Source: Nitrospirota bacterium
Lineage (GTDB): Bacteria; UBA2233
Assembly: GCA_011620345.1 (NCBI GenBank)
Contig: WOZJ01000010.1
Coordinates: 1-40,235 of the forward strand
DNA: 40,235 nucleotides
Direction of reading: 5' to 3'
The notes under the pieces were generated by a model. That model was not told the origin of the DNA. It worked only from the letters and a program-made list of their open reading frames with translations, and did no database searches. The position numbers were made by a program, and so were the translations under genes. Shown here in pieces: positions 26,361 through 33,957 of this stretch (positions within the stretch are counted from its first letter, which is position 1; each line of letters opens with the position of its first letter).

Positions 26361-26552
26361 CCTTGTGGCTACTGTAAGAAAATGCTAGGTCGGTCAGCAT
26401 TCCCCTAAGCATGGGGCTGTGTGAGGAACGCCTACGCCCAATAAACTCAGCGCCCCCTCGGCCAAGGCGGCAGAAGCCACCCCGAAGAGGGTCTGCACCT
26501 TGAGGACGAAAGGCAGCTTGGGGAAGAGATGGCAGGCGTGAGCGCGGGTAGC
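26361..26552 (-). pseudogene. relic of an OppC/DppC-type oligopeptide permease
   Basis: In the frame of the peptide-binding gene, two stops after its end, a stretch reads LPFVLKVQTLFGVASAALAE then GALSLLGVGVPHTAPCLG, the C-terminal hallmark of DppC/OppC permeases (Q…G…AE..LSFLGLGV…P..G). A shift of one base then continues GMLTDLAFSYSS, matching the family's next segment. The start and most of the gene are gone and a frameshift is present, so it is a decayed remnant. It lies directly downstream of its expected partner, the binding protein. Confidence 0.65.
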
Positions 26553-26561
26553 TCAAGCGGA

Positions 26562-28076
26562 TCATCCGGACCTTTTGGCCTCCAGAAGGAACCGGAAACT
26601 CCCTAGCGCATCCGGCTTTACCCCTTCGATTGAACGGCGATGGACTAGGGTATTCCGAGTATGCCAAAGATGGAGATAGGGAAGGTCTTGAGACAGGATT
26701 TCTTGTACCCGCCAGTACAACTCCCGGCGAACTTCACGCTCGTAACTCGAGCGCGCCTTCAAAAGTAGGCCGTCGAGCAAGGGGTTTGCGTAGAACCCTC
26801 GGTTGTCTCCCGCAGGAGGCACGCTGGAAGAAAAAAACAGCGTCCGATAAATGTCTGGTTCGGTCACTCCGGCCCACGTAAGGATATACATGTCAAACAA
26901 GCCGGACCGCACCTCCTCAAAAAATGCCCCCTCTTCGCGCGTCTGAATCCCCACGTTGACGCCTACATCAAGAAAGGAGCTCCGGAGGGCTTCCGCAAGC
27001 CGAAGCGCCACCTGGTTGCTCGAAACCTTGAGCGTGAGGTTGATGGGGATGGGCACCCCCCTTTTAGGAAAGACCCCTTGCGCCTCCTTGATCAACGCTT
27101 TGGCCTTTTTTGCGTCAAACGGGGGAGCGCCAATTTTAGGGTGCCGGGCCCAATGCCCGTTTGGCAGGAGAGAATCGCTCGGCACAACCATCCCCTTGTA
27201 GAGCGATTTGGCCAGTTTTTCCCGGTCGATCGCAAGGTTTAGCGCCTGACGAACGCGGATATCCGAAAGATAAGGGTTATGGAGGTTTAAGGCGATGTAG
27301 GTGAACGACGAGCCCGGAGTTTGAGACACGGCCAGCCCCGTGTCTTCTTGAAAGAAGGGAAGAAGGTCTGGGGTAAAACCGTTTTGGATGATATCTATGG
27401 AACCCTTCTTAAGCTCGAGCACCCGTTCGGATTCATCGGGAACGAGCTTGAACACCACCCTCTCGAGTGACGGATGCTTGCCGAACCATCTTGGGTTTTC
27501 CTTCAGAACGATCCGCTGGTTTTCGACGACCTCCTTAATCTCATAAGGGCCGGAGGCCAGTCTTGGACCCCCTTCGGGGAGCTTTTTGGAAATCCCAAGC
27601 GTAGCGAGCATAAAAAACGGGGCGAACGGCTCCTTGAGCTTAAATACAACGCGCCTACGATCCGTCGCCTCGACGCTCTGCATGATTGCGTACGCCCCCT
27701 TCAGGAAGGAAGTGGAGCTAGGGCTTAGGATTTCTTGGTAGGCCGAAACAATGTCCGAAGCCGTAAGCGCAGACCCGTCCGAGAAGACAAGATTATCTTT
27801 GAGCGTGAATACAAACGTGGTCTTGTCTTGCATGACAACGCTTTCTGCAAGCTCGTTCGAAAACGACCCGTCGGGATTGAGGGAAAGCAAGGATGCGAAA
27901 CAAAGATGTTGAATCCTTTGGGAGTTTGCATCCAACCCATAGGGGGGCTCAAGGCTGCCTGGAAACTCCTCAAGCCCAACGATCGCGCTGTTCCTCGAAA
28001 GGTCAAGGCTTCCCCCACAGCCTGCAAGGCCAAGCAGAAGAGGTATACAGAGAAATAAGAAGGCTCTAAGCGCCAT
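26562..28076 (-). CDS. oligopeptide-binding lipoprotein of an ABC transporter (SBP family 5)
   Basis: The 504-residue protein has a lipobox (LLLGLAGC, Cys 20) and a family 5 solute-binding fold: an early ELAESVV, TFVFTLKDNLVFSDG, YIALNLHNPYLSDIRVRQALNLAIDREKL, and a C-terminal FRFLLE. Such proteins deliver peptides, nickel or sugars to an OppBC/DppBC permease. The only permease trace here is the decayed relic downstream, so import through this locus is doubtful unless a distant permease serves it. ATG 28076 overlaps the xseA stop by 11 bases, an unusual partner for xseA. Confidence 0.93.
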   Translation of the reverse strand: MALRAFLFLCIPLLLGLAGCGGSLDLSRNSAIVGLEEFPGSLEPPYGLDANSQRIQHLCFASLLSLNPDGSFSNELAESVVMQDKTTFVFTLKDNLVFSDGSALTASDIVSAYQEILSPSSTSFLKGAYAIMQSVEATDRRRVVFKLKEPFAPFFMLATLGISKKLPEGGPRLASGPYEIKEVVENQRIVLKENPRWFGKHPSLERVVFKLVPDESERVLELKKGSIDIIQNGFTPDLLPFFQEDTGLAVSQTPGSSFTYIALNLHNPYLSDIRVRQALNLAIDREKLAKSLYKGMVVPSDSLLPNGHWARHPKIGAPPFDAKKAKALIKEAQGVFPKRGVPIPINLTLKVSSNQVALRLAEALRSSFLDVGVNVGIQTREEGAFFEEVRSGLFDMYILTWAGVTEPDIYRTLFFSSSVPPAGDNRGFYANPLLDGLLLKARSSYEREVRRELYWRVQEILSQDLPYLHLWHTRNTLVHRRSIEGVKPDALGSFRFLLEAKRSG

Positions 28077-29556
28077 GGTCGTCTTCTACGACCTTGCTAA
28101 GCACCTCGCCATCGGCAAACCGCGTCAGGAGCATTCCCTTCTGAATAGCCTCCTTACTGTTGACGATGGGCAGCTTCGTTGTCGGGTCGAGCGTGAGGGT
28201 AAACCCCCGCTTTAGCCATCGCCCAAAATCATGGAGGGCAACGCGCCCCTCCAGGCTTGCAAGCAAGGCATGAAGCTGGCCTAACTCGGCTTTCGATGTT
28301 TGAATGACCCTGTTTTGGAGCATACGAAATTCTCTTTCAAGCCCCTCCCTTCGGTAGGGAAGCGTCAAGAGAAAGTGCTGATGCATAAGGTCCAATCGGG
28401 TCGAAGAAGCAGTAATCGCCTTTTTTGAGGCGTTCGAAAAAGCATGGCAGACATCCCAAAGCCTACGGACCTGCCTTTGGCAAAGCTCGGCCGAAGCGGC
28501 CGAGGAGAGCGTTTGAGCCAGCCGGCCGATCTTGGCTTCATGCAGGCGGGTGTTTCTGAGCAACACGCCCTGGATCTTGTAAGGGAGCGGAGCCAGGCGG
28601 GCGTGCTCTCTGGACATGCTCCGCTTGGTTGCGGCGGAAAGCGCTTCCGCCGCTTCCTTGATCGCACGGCTTGCCTCAAAAAGCCTTGTGAGGATTTGGT
28701 TTGCAGCCTCTGTCGGGGTTTTTACGGCCGTATGGGCTACAACGTCCAAGACCCCCTTGTCGATCTCGTGTCCAATGCCCAATACCACCGGGATCGGGCA
28801 GAGCGCCACGGCCCTGGCCAAGTCTATATCGTCGAACCAGTGCAGGTCCGCTACCGCCCCTCCTCCTCGGACGATGGCGGCCACGTCGTAGGGATTCTTG
28901 GCATGATCGAGGGCGATTGCCTTCAAGGCGAGCAGGACGGAGGCCTTTGTCTGCCTTCCTTGCATGAGCGCCTCGTACAACACGACCTTAATAGGAAAGG
29001 CGGGTTCGACTTGCATGAGCTGGCTCAGAAAATCATGAAACCCAGCCGCCTGGCGCGAGGTAACCACGGCAATCCTAAGCGGCACGACGGGAAACGGCAG
29101 GGTCTTGTTTTGGCCCAGAATGCCCTCTTTCTCGAGCGCAGCGAGGACTTCCCTTTTTTTCTTGACCATCTGGCCGATGCTGTAATCCGGGTTTAGCGCC
29201 TCTACGACGAGCGTGAACCCGTAAACCGGATGGAGGTTGACGTGCACCTTGAGCATGAGCGCAATGCCTGCATTAAGCGACATGCCCGTGGCTGCAGAAA
29301 ACCGCTCTTCAAGCCAGCCCGCATTCTGCCTGTAGGCTATCGCCTGGCATTTTGCTCGAACCCCCCCCTCTGCATCGTCGCGCTCGACTAGCTCTAGGTA
29401 GAGATGGCCATTTTTACGATTCAATCGGCCGATCTCCGCGAGAACCCAGTAGCCCTCCGGGAATACCTCTTCGAGCCCTTCCTTGATGAGGCAAAGGAGC
29501 TCTCGAAGCCCGTAGGCCTTAAGGCCCGGCATTTCTGTGGGTTGAGAAAAAAGCAT
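28066..29556 (-). CDS. xseA: exodeoxyribonuclease VII large subunit
   Basis: The 496-residue protein has the N-terminal OB fold (YWVLAEIGRLNRKNGHLYLEL), the catalytic domain with PLRIAVVTSRQAAGFHDFL and AIVRGGGAVADLHWFDD, and GIGHEIDKGVLDVVAHTAVKTPTEAA, then a long helical region. It degrades single-stranded DNA together with XseB, which is not in this window. ATG 29556 has AAGG eight bases upstream; the frame is open to 29730 through non-family sequence. It is divergent from the ABC ATPase gene. Confidence 0.95.
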   Translation of the reverse strand: MLFSQPTEMPGLKAYGLRELLCLIKEGLEEVFPEGYWVLAEIGRLNRKNGHLYLELVERDDAEGGVRAKCQAIAYRQNAGWLEERFSAATGMSLNAGIALMLKVHVNLHPVYGFTLVVEALNPDYSIGQMVKKKREVLAALEKEGILGQNKTLPFPVVPLRIAVVTSRQAAGFHDFLSQLMQVEPAFPIKVVLYEALMQGRQTKASVLLALKAIALDHAKNPYDVAAIVRGGGAVADLHWFDDIDLARAVALCPIPVVLGIGHEIDKGVLDVVAHTAVKTPTEAANQILTRLFEASRAIKEAAEALSAATKRSMSREHARLAPLPYKIQGVLLRNTRLHEAKIGRLAQTLSSAASAELCQRQVRRLWDVCHAFSNASKKAITASSTRLDLMHQHFLLTLPYRREGLEREFRMLQNRVIQTSKAELGQLHALLASLEGRVALHDFGRWLKRGFTLTLDPTTKLPIVNSKEAIQKGMLLTRFADGEVLSKVVEDDHGA

Positions 29557-29663
29557 GTCCCAGCCTTCTCGCTCGGTTATAATATTTTCGTCAAAAAGTG
29601 TGGCACACTGAGTACCTAAAGTATAGAAGCTTTGGCAAAGAGAAGGAAGGACGGGCGGCGAAC

Positions 29664-30311
29664 ATGCAGGCCTTCCCGTTGCACATCCAAGGGCTGAGTT
29701 ATACCTACCCGGGCGAAAACAAAGCCGCATTGCGGGACGTTTCGCTGGAAGTAAATTCCAGAGACCTCGTTCACCTATGGGGCGCCTCTGGAACAGGAAA
29801 GTCTACGCTTCTAAAACTCGCTGTCCGGCTTCTTGTCCCTCCCAAGGGGTGCATTTTCTTTGACGGTCGTGACATCGTAGAGTTACCGATCAAGATGCTG
29901 CGAAGCCAGGTCAAGCTTATGCTCACCCCTCCCGCCTTCTTTGACCTCACCGTCAAGGAAAATCTAGAGATGGTCAGCCGTGGCCATGCTTCGGGCTTAA
30001 GACGAGCGTTTTCAGCCCTTAGGCTTCCTTGGGCTTATCTCGAAAAAAGGGCCTCGGAGCTTTCCTACGGAGAGCAGCAGCGGGTCAACCTGGTACGAGT
30101 ACTCCTCGCTGGGCCTAGACTGCTACTTTTGGACGAGCCAACCCAGGGAATGGACGCCGCGCTGGTAGAAGACGTGTTCGTCTTTCTTCGAGAGCTCTGC
30201 CAAAAGGACGGCCTCGGGGTCCTTCTGGCGGCGCATGCGAATGCTCCGGGGGACATAGCCTCGGACAAGACGTACCGTAGGGTTGAGCTTCAGGGCCTAA
30301 GCCGGCCCTGA
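29664..30311 (+). CDS. ABC transporter ATP-binding protein, no permease nearby
   Basis: The 215-residue ATPase has Walker A GASGTGKS (40-47), signature LSYGEQQR, Walker B RLLLLDEPT and a H-loop AAHA. The Q-loop position reads LTPPAFF, with Thr where Gln is expected. Short length and lack of extensions recall the YbbL/FetA or LolD-like ATPases, but no membrane gene lies beside it. The family start is probably ATG 29664; the frame is open from 29598. Its stop overlaps the ruvX stop by 15 bases. Confidence 0.88.
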   Translation: MQAFPLHIQGLSYTYPGENKAALRDVSLEVNSRDLVHLWGASGTGKSTLLKLAVRLLVPPKGCIFFDGRDIVELPIKMLRSQVKLMLTPPAFFDLTVKENLEMVSRGHASGLRRAFSALRLPWAYLEKRASELSYGEQQRVNLVRVLLAGPRLLLLDEPTQGMDAALVEDVFVFLRELCQKDGLGVLLAAHANAPGDIASDKTYRRVELQGLSRP

Positions 30312-30313
30312 AG
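30288..30313. terminator. perfect hairpin spanning both convergent stops
   Basis: CTTCAGGGCC (30288-30297) and GGCCCTGAAG (30304-30313) form a perfect 10-bp stem with a 6-base loop TAAGCC. The ABC ATPase stop (30309-30311) and the ruvX stop (30297-30299) both lie within it. No T-run follows on either strand, so it is not a textbook intrinsic terminator, but its position suggests a two-way transcript end. Confidence 0.5.
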
Positions 30314-30740
30314 AAGCGAAGTAAGCCTTAAGAATTGACGCGGCAGCAAGGGCATGCTCCTTGGTTTTGCCGGCTTCCTTTTTTTTGGCCGAACGGCCTC
30401 TCGAAAGATCCCTAAGGATAGATGAGGCCTCAAAACTTGTGAGCGCCTCGTCCCAGAGGCATACCCTCAGCCCGCACTCCTTGGCAAGAAGCTCGGCAAA
30501 GGCCTCAACAAAGGGCTTAAGTTCGTGCTCCACGTTGGCCGCCATGCCCGGGCATCCAACCACGACACGCGAGATGGGGTAATCCTTTAGGATGTCGAGC
30601 GTCACGAGGACAGGGTTCCCCTCCCTTTTTGTATCCACCCCTTTTATTGGAACGATAAGGTCGGCCGAGTAGGCCAGCGCAAACCCTAGGTACCGTAGGC
30701 CGAAATCGACTCCAAGGGTAAGGTTGGATGGACTATTCAT
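30297..30740 (-). CDS. ruvX: RuvX/YqgF family Holliday junction resolvase-like nuclease
   Basis: The 147-residue RNase H-fold protein has LGVDFGLRYLG (first catalytic Asp), VVVGCPGM, LWDEALTSFEA (catalytic Glu) and a C-terminal ILKAYF. The last conserved acid, usually in a VDxxAA motif, is His here (EHALAA). The family acts in 16S rRNA 5'-end maturation and possibly recombination. AAGGA eight bases before ATG 30740 supports the start. The 147-residue length is typical. Confidence 0.92.
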   Translation of the reverse strand: MNSPSNLTLGVDFGLRYLGFALAYSADLIVPIKGVDTKREGNPVLVTLDILKDYPISRVVVGCPGMAANVEHELKPFVEAFAELLAKECGLRVCLWDEALTSFEASSILRDLSRGRSAKKKEAGKTKEHALAAASILKAYFASSGPA

Positions 30741-30867
30741 CGTAACGTCCTTTGCGATAACTCTTTCTTAATCTCTTTATCCCGCCTTTTTCGACCGAAA
30801 CATTCCGTACAATGCAGTATATGGCGCTTGCTGGGTTGAGCTTTGATAGATAAAAAGGAGCCTCTTT

Positions 30868-30990
30868 ATGCTCATCCCTACTCATGCCAGGAGGGGTTGC
30901 CAAAGCGATGGAAAGTATGATTTTATTGAAAGGCTTTTTGGTATTGGGAATGGGACAAGGGTGCCTCCCCTGTTCTCGCTCTTAAGATGA
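30868..30990 (+). CDS. possible 40-residue small protein
   Basis: ATG 30868 opens 40 codons to TGA 30988-30990, with AAGGAG exactly seven bases upstream, a better ribosome site than most genes in this window. The product is basic, with HARRG near the start and FIERLFGIGNGTRVPP near the end, and no signal peptide. I do not recognise it. It lies 58 bases before the M23 gene in the 308-base spacer and could be a leader peptide, a small protein or chance. Confidence 0.35.
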   Translation: MLIPTHARRGCQSDGKYDFIERLFGIGNGTRVPPLFSLLR

Positions 30991-31048
30991 AGAGAAAACC
31001 GAAGGAACGCAAGGTTCTCATCCATCAGCGCTCCTTGGAGGAAGTTTT

Positions 31049-32353
31049 ATGCCAAAGCCCGCTCCTTCTTCAAGGCTACGCAAACTATTCACAAATGTAT
31101 CTCTTCCTATCATGGTGACACTTGGCTTTAGCCTCTTGCAAGTCACCCTTCCGGCGTTCAAGCCCGCATCCCCAGTCGAGGGATTTCAAAGCGCACAAAA
31201 GAAAGGAAAATCCTTGATACCATCGCAAAAATCCTTCGAGGAGGTCGCCCGGCTTACGGCGTTTTCGGACAAACCCAAGCAGCAGCAGTTTAAATCAGAG
31301 ACCCTTACCGTTGCGCTAAAGACCTACAAGGTTCCTCCTTCATTGGCAAACGAGGCCATAGAAGTTCTCAACCAACGGGGTGCTCGGAACAAGTCCACCA
31401 CGATCTACGCTTCTATGACAGGAGAGCTCAAGCGGCTTGAATGCTATCTAAAAGACCGCTCAAGGCTGATAATTTTCAAAAGCGGAAAATCCTACCAGCT
31501 CTACCACGAGCCCAGCAAGCACTACGCGTTCATCCAAACGATTTCCGGCACGCTCCAATCGAGCTTCTACGATTCCGCGCTCGCTTTAGGCGTAAGCCCG
31601 GAAGTCGTGTTCGAGGTCACGCACGTCCTCCAGGGCATGGTCGACTTTCGCAAGGATATCCGTGCCGGCGACAGCTTCAGCCTGTTAATAGAACGCTCCG
31701 GCATCGATAACGAGCGACTACTAGGAGCCAGGTTGCGCCTGAACACAAAAACCATTGAAATATACGCATTCGTCCCCCAAGACGGAGAAGGGGCTTATTT
31801 TACGAAAGACGGCAAGTCGTTTGCTACGGGGTTTCTCGCACGGCCCGTTCTTAACGGCCGTATCACCTCACGGTTTTCAATGCGGCGGCTACATCCCGTG
31901 CTCGGCTACGTCCGGCCTCACTATGGAGTGGATTACGCCGCCCCTTACGGGACGAAGGTTGTGGCCATCGGACCCGGGAAGGTTGCCTATGTAGGCTACA
32001 AAGGGGGATTTGGGAGGCTTGTCGAAATCTACCACCCTGAGTTCGGGTTCGTATCCCAGTATGGCCATCTGAGTAGGTATGCCGCAAGCACCAAGGTAGG
32101 GGTCCACGTCTCGGCCGGCGAGACGATAGGCTATGTGGGCACATCCGGGATCACGACGGGTCCACACGTCCATTTCGGCATCAAGAAGAGCGGCAGCTAC
32201 CTAAACCCAGAGCGGATCAGCTTCCCTAGGTTTGCTACATTGAACACGACCGATAAAACTAGGTTCCAGAGGTACGTTTCTAAGCTCCGTCCGTTGTTCG
32301 AAGAGCAAGAGATGGGCGTTGTCATGGTTTCGCTGCCAGAGGCTGCCGGTTAA
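31049..32353 (+). CDS. M23 family peptidoglycan endopeptidase
   Basis: The 434-residue protein has an N-terminal membrane anchor (about 17-37), an intermediate region, and a C-terminal M23 lysostaphin-like domain with HYGVDYAAP, YGHLSRY and GPHVHFG, which supply the zinc ligands and catalytic residues. The layout resembles MepM/YebA-type murein DD-endopeptidases that open cross-links for cell growth. GGAGGA eight bases upstream fixes ATG 31049. It ends convergent to uppP, with which it shares a cell-wall theme. Confidence 0.93.
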   Translation: MPKPAPSSRLRKLFTNVSLPIMVTLGFSLLQVTLPAFKPASPVEGFQSAQKKGKSLIPSQKSFEEVARLTAFSDKPKQQQFKSETLTVALKTYKVPPSLANEAIEVLNQRGARNKSTTIYASMTGELKRLECYLKDRSRLIIFKSGKSYQLYHEPSKHYAFIQTISGTLQSSFYDSALALGVSPEVVFEVTHVLQGMVDFRKDIRAGDSFSLLIERSGIDNERLLGARLRLNTKTIEIYAFVPQDGEGAYFTKDGKSFATGFLARPVLNGRITSRFSMRRLHPVLGYVRPHYGVDYAAPYGTKVVAIGPGKVAYVGYKGGFGRLVEIYHPEFGFVSQYGHLSRYAASTKVGVHVSAGETIGYVGTSGITTGPHVHFGIKKSGSYLNPERISFPRFATLNTTDKTRFQRYVSKLRPLFEEQEMGVVMVSLPEAAG

Positions 32354-32373
32354 CGACCATTTTCTTGTTAACC
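32348..32373. other. inverted repeat between convergent M23 and uppP genes
   Basis: GGTTAAC (32348-32354) and GTTAACC (32367-32373) are perfect inverted copies around a 12-base loop. The repeat covers the M23 stop and ends two bases before the uppP stop. No strong T-run follows; it could be a weak two-way terminator. Confidence 0.3.
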
Positions 32374-32375
32374 CG

Positions 32376-33173
32376 TTAGCCCCGCAAGCCCATCAAGAGG
32401 ATTGCTCCTCCCAAGAAAATCCTGTAGTAACCGAATGGGCGGAAGGAATGGCTCTTGACGTAACTTACCAACGCGCTTGCAGCAACGAGCGCCGAGGCGA
32501 ACGCCGCCAGAAACCCTAGACCTAGGCTTGCGGCTTCCTTTACACCAACCCCAGAAGCGTTCATGAGGAGGTCGAACAAGCAGGCGGCCGCCATTGTAGG
32601 AATGGCCAAAAGGAACGAAAACTCGAGCGCCGCCCCTCTCGATAACCCAACAGCCATTCCGCCGAGGATCGTTGCCGCCGCGCGGGACACGCCGGGGATC
32701 AACGCAAGCGTCTGACAAAACCCGATGCCCAAGGCTTGAGAAGGCTTAAGGGCCTCGAGGTCCGAAATGCCCCCCCTTCTTGCAAGGGGGCTTGCCTCGA
32801 ACGCCAAAATGGCCACCCCGCCCAAGACGAGCGCCGAGCAAACCCATAAAGGGGAGAACAGGTACGCCTTAATCCAGCGGTGGGCTACAAGACCCACTAC
32901 GCCGCTCGGTACAAAGCCTAGCAAAAGGTTCACGGCCAGGAGTTGGCTTTTTGGATCCTTTCGGATCGAGCCGGCCGCCTTGAGGATGCGGCCCCGAAAC
33001 AGCCAAACCACCGAGAGAATCGCTCCAAGCTGGATGAACACTTCAAAGAGCTTTGCGAAGCCTCCACGAAACCCCAGCCACTCTCCAGCAAGGATCAAGT
33101 GCGCGGTCGAAGAGATGGGCAGGAATTCTGTAAGCCCCTCGAGGACGCCTAAAATCAGTGCATCCTTGAACAC
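32376..33173 (-). CDS. uppP: undecaprenyl-diphosphatase
   Basis: The 265-residue membrane protein has EGLTEFLPISSTAHL near the N-terminus and PGVSRAAATI, the two catalytic motifs of the BacA/UppP family, plus about eight hydrophobic segments. It recycles the carrier lipid for peptidoglycan and other envelope polymers and gives bacitracin tolerance. The start is GTG 33173, with only a weak ribosome site. Confidence 0.96.
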   Translation of the reverse strand: MFKDALILGVLEGLTEFLPISSTAHLILAGEWLGFRGGFAKLFEVFIQLGAILSVVWLFRGRILKAAGSIRKDPKSQLLAVNLLLGFVPSGVVGLVAHRWIKAYLFSPLWVCSALVLGGVAILAFEASPLARRGGISDLEALKPSQALGIGFCQTLALIPGVSRAAATILGGMAVGLSRGAALEFSFLLAIPTMAAACLFDLLMNASGVGVKEAASLGLGFLAAFASALVAASALVSYVKSHSFRPFGYYRIFLGGAILLMGLRG

Positions 33174-33200
33174 TCTCTAAGCACCCCCGTTTGTTGTTTC

Positions 33201-33227
33201 TTGATCAAGCCCTTTATTTGCTATAAA
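33201..33227 (+). promoter_or_regulatory. candidate promoter for minCDE
   Basis: TTGATC (33201-33206) and TATAAA (33222-33227) are 15 bases apart, shorter than the usual 17, about 50 bases before the minC start. It is the best pair in the spacer between uppP and minC. Confidence 0.35.
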
Positions 33228-33279
33228 CTACCGGTGGGCCTATTTTAATATATCTTCATGAAACATGTTTGGATAGCCC

Positions 33280-33957
33280 TTGGAGGATGCGCTGACGGGT
33301 CTACGCGTAACCTCGAAGAAAGGATCGGTCACGCTTGAGTTGGGCGATGCCGAACCTTTGGATGGGTTGTTTGCACATTTTTCCGACAAGGGGTTATCGC
33401 TCCCTGCGGGTTGTGCAGTAATCATAGATGCTGGCGCTCGGCCTTTGGCCGCAAGCGAGCTCGAAAGGTTGTTTGGCCTGCTCGCTGCCCGACGTCTCTA
33501 CCCTAAGGCCATCCGTTCGACATCCACGCTCACGCTCGAAGCGGCCAAAAGGCTTGGCTTTTACGAGCGTACAGAACGGGACAACACGGCTAAGGTTGTC
33601 CATGGCCTGTTGCGTTCGGGCGACGTCCTCGAAGAAGATAGGTCCATCGTTTTTTTGGGCGACGTTAACCCGGGCGGCGAGATTATTTCGGCCCAAGACG
33701 TTTTCGTTTTGGGAAGCCTAAGGGGAAACGTTTGGGCGGGGAAAGGGCAAGGGGCCGATTCCAAGGCGCTTGTTTACGCCCTTGCGTTCTCCCCTCTCCT
33801 TATAAGGATCGGCCCACTGCTCGCCAGGTCCGAGGATGGACCCCGCCCATCGAAACCCAGGAAAACAAAAAGCCCAGAAATTGCGCTCATTCGAGATGGA
33901 CTCATCGAAGTCGTCGAACATTCGGGGGATATGGCAGCATGGCTAGAGCGATCGTAG
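33280..33957 (+). CDS. minC: septum site-determining protein MinC
   Basis: The 225-residue protein has an N-domain (about 1-100) and the beta-helical C-domain: LRSGDVLEEDRSIVFLGDVNPGGEI, VFVLGSLRGNVWAG, and SPLLIRIGPL. MinC blocks FtsZ assembly away from mid-cell when recruited by MinD. The start is unusual: TTG 33280 is used here but lacks a ribosome site, whereas GGAGG at 33282-33286 is five bases from an in-frame CTG at 33292. The minD start overlaps its end by 19 bases. Confidence 0.92.
   Translation: MEDALTGLRVTSKKGSVTLELGDAEPLDGLFAHFSDKGLSLPAGCAVIIDAGARPLAASELERLFGLLAARRLYPKAIRSTSTLTLEAAKRLGFYERTERDNTAKVVHGLLRSGDVLEEDRSIVFLGDVNPGGEIISAQDVFVLGSLRGNVWAGKGQGADSKALVYALAFSPLLIRIGPLLARSEDGPRPSKPRKTKSPEIALIRDGLIEVVEHSGDMAAWLERS

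Noticed and set aside
26260-26667. N-terminal extension of the LolA-like protein
   Set aside because: It would run through the promoter and the permease relic in a frame that does not match either; the signal peptide and ribosome site put the start at 26259.
28444-29196. 250-codon plus-strand open frame
   Set aside because: It lies opposite xseA, whose motifs are unambiguous, and its translation shows no family features; it is a shadow of the real gene.
29592-29625. Sigma54-type TGGCAC element before the ABC ATPase gene
   Set aside because: The downstream GC-box half (TTGCA) is missing at the required spacing.
33258-33338. Short ORF from ATG 33258 as the true start of minC
   Set aside because: It is in a different frame from minC and has no ribosome site; it stops after 26 codons.
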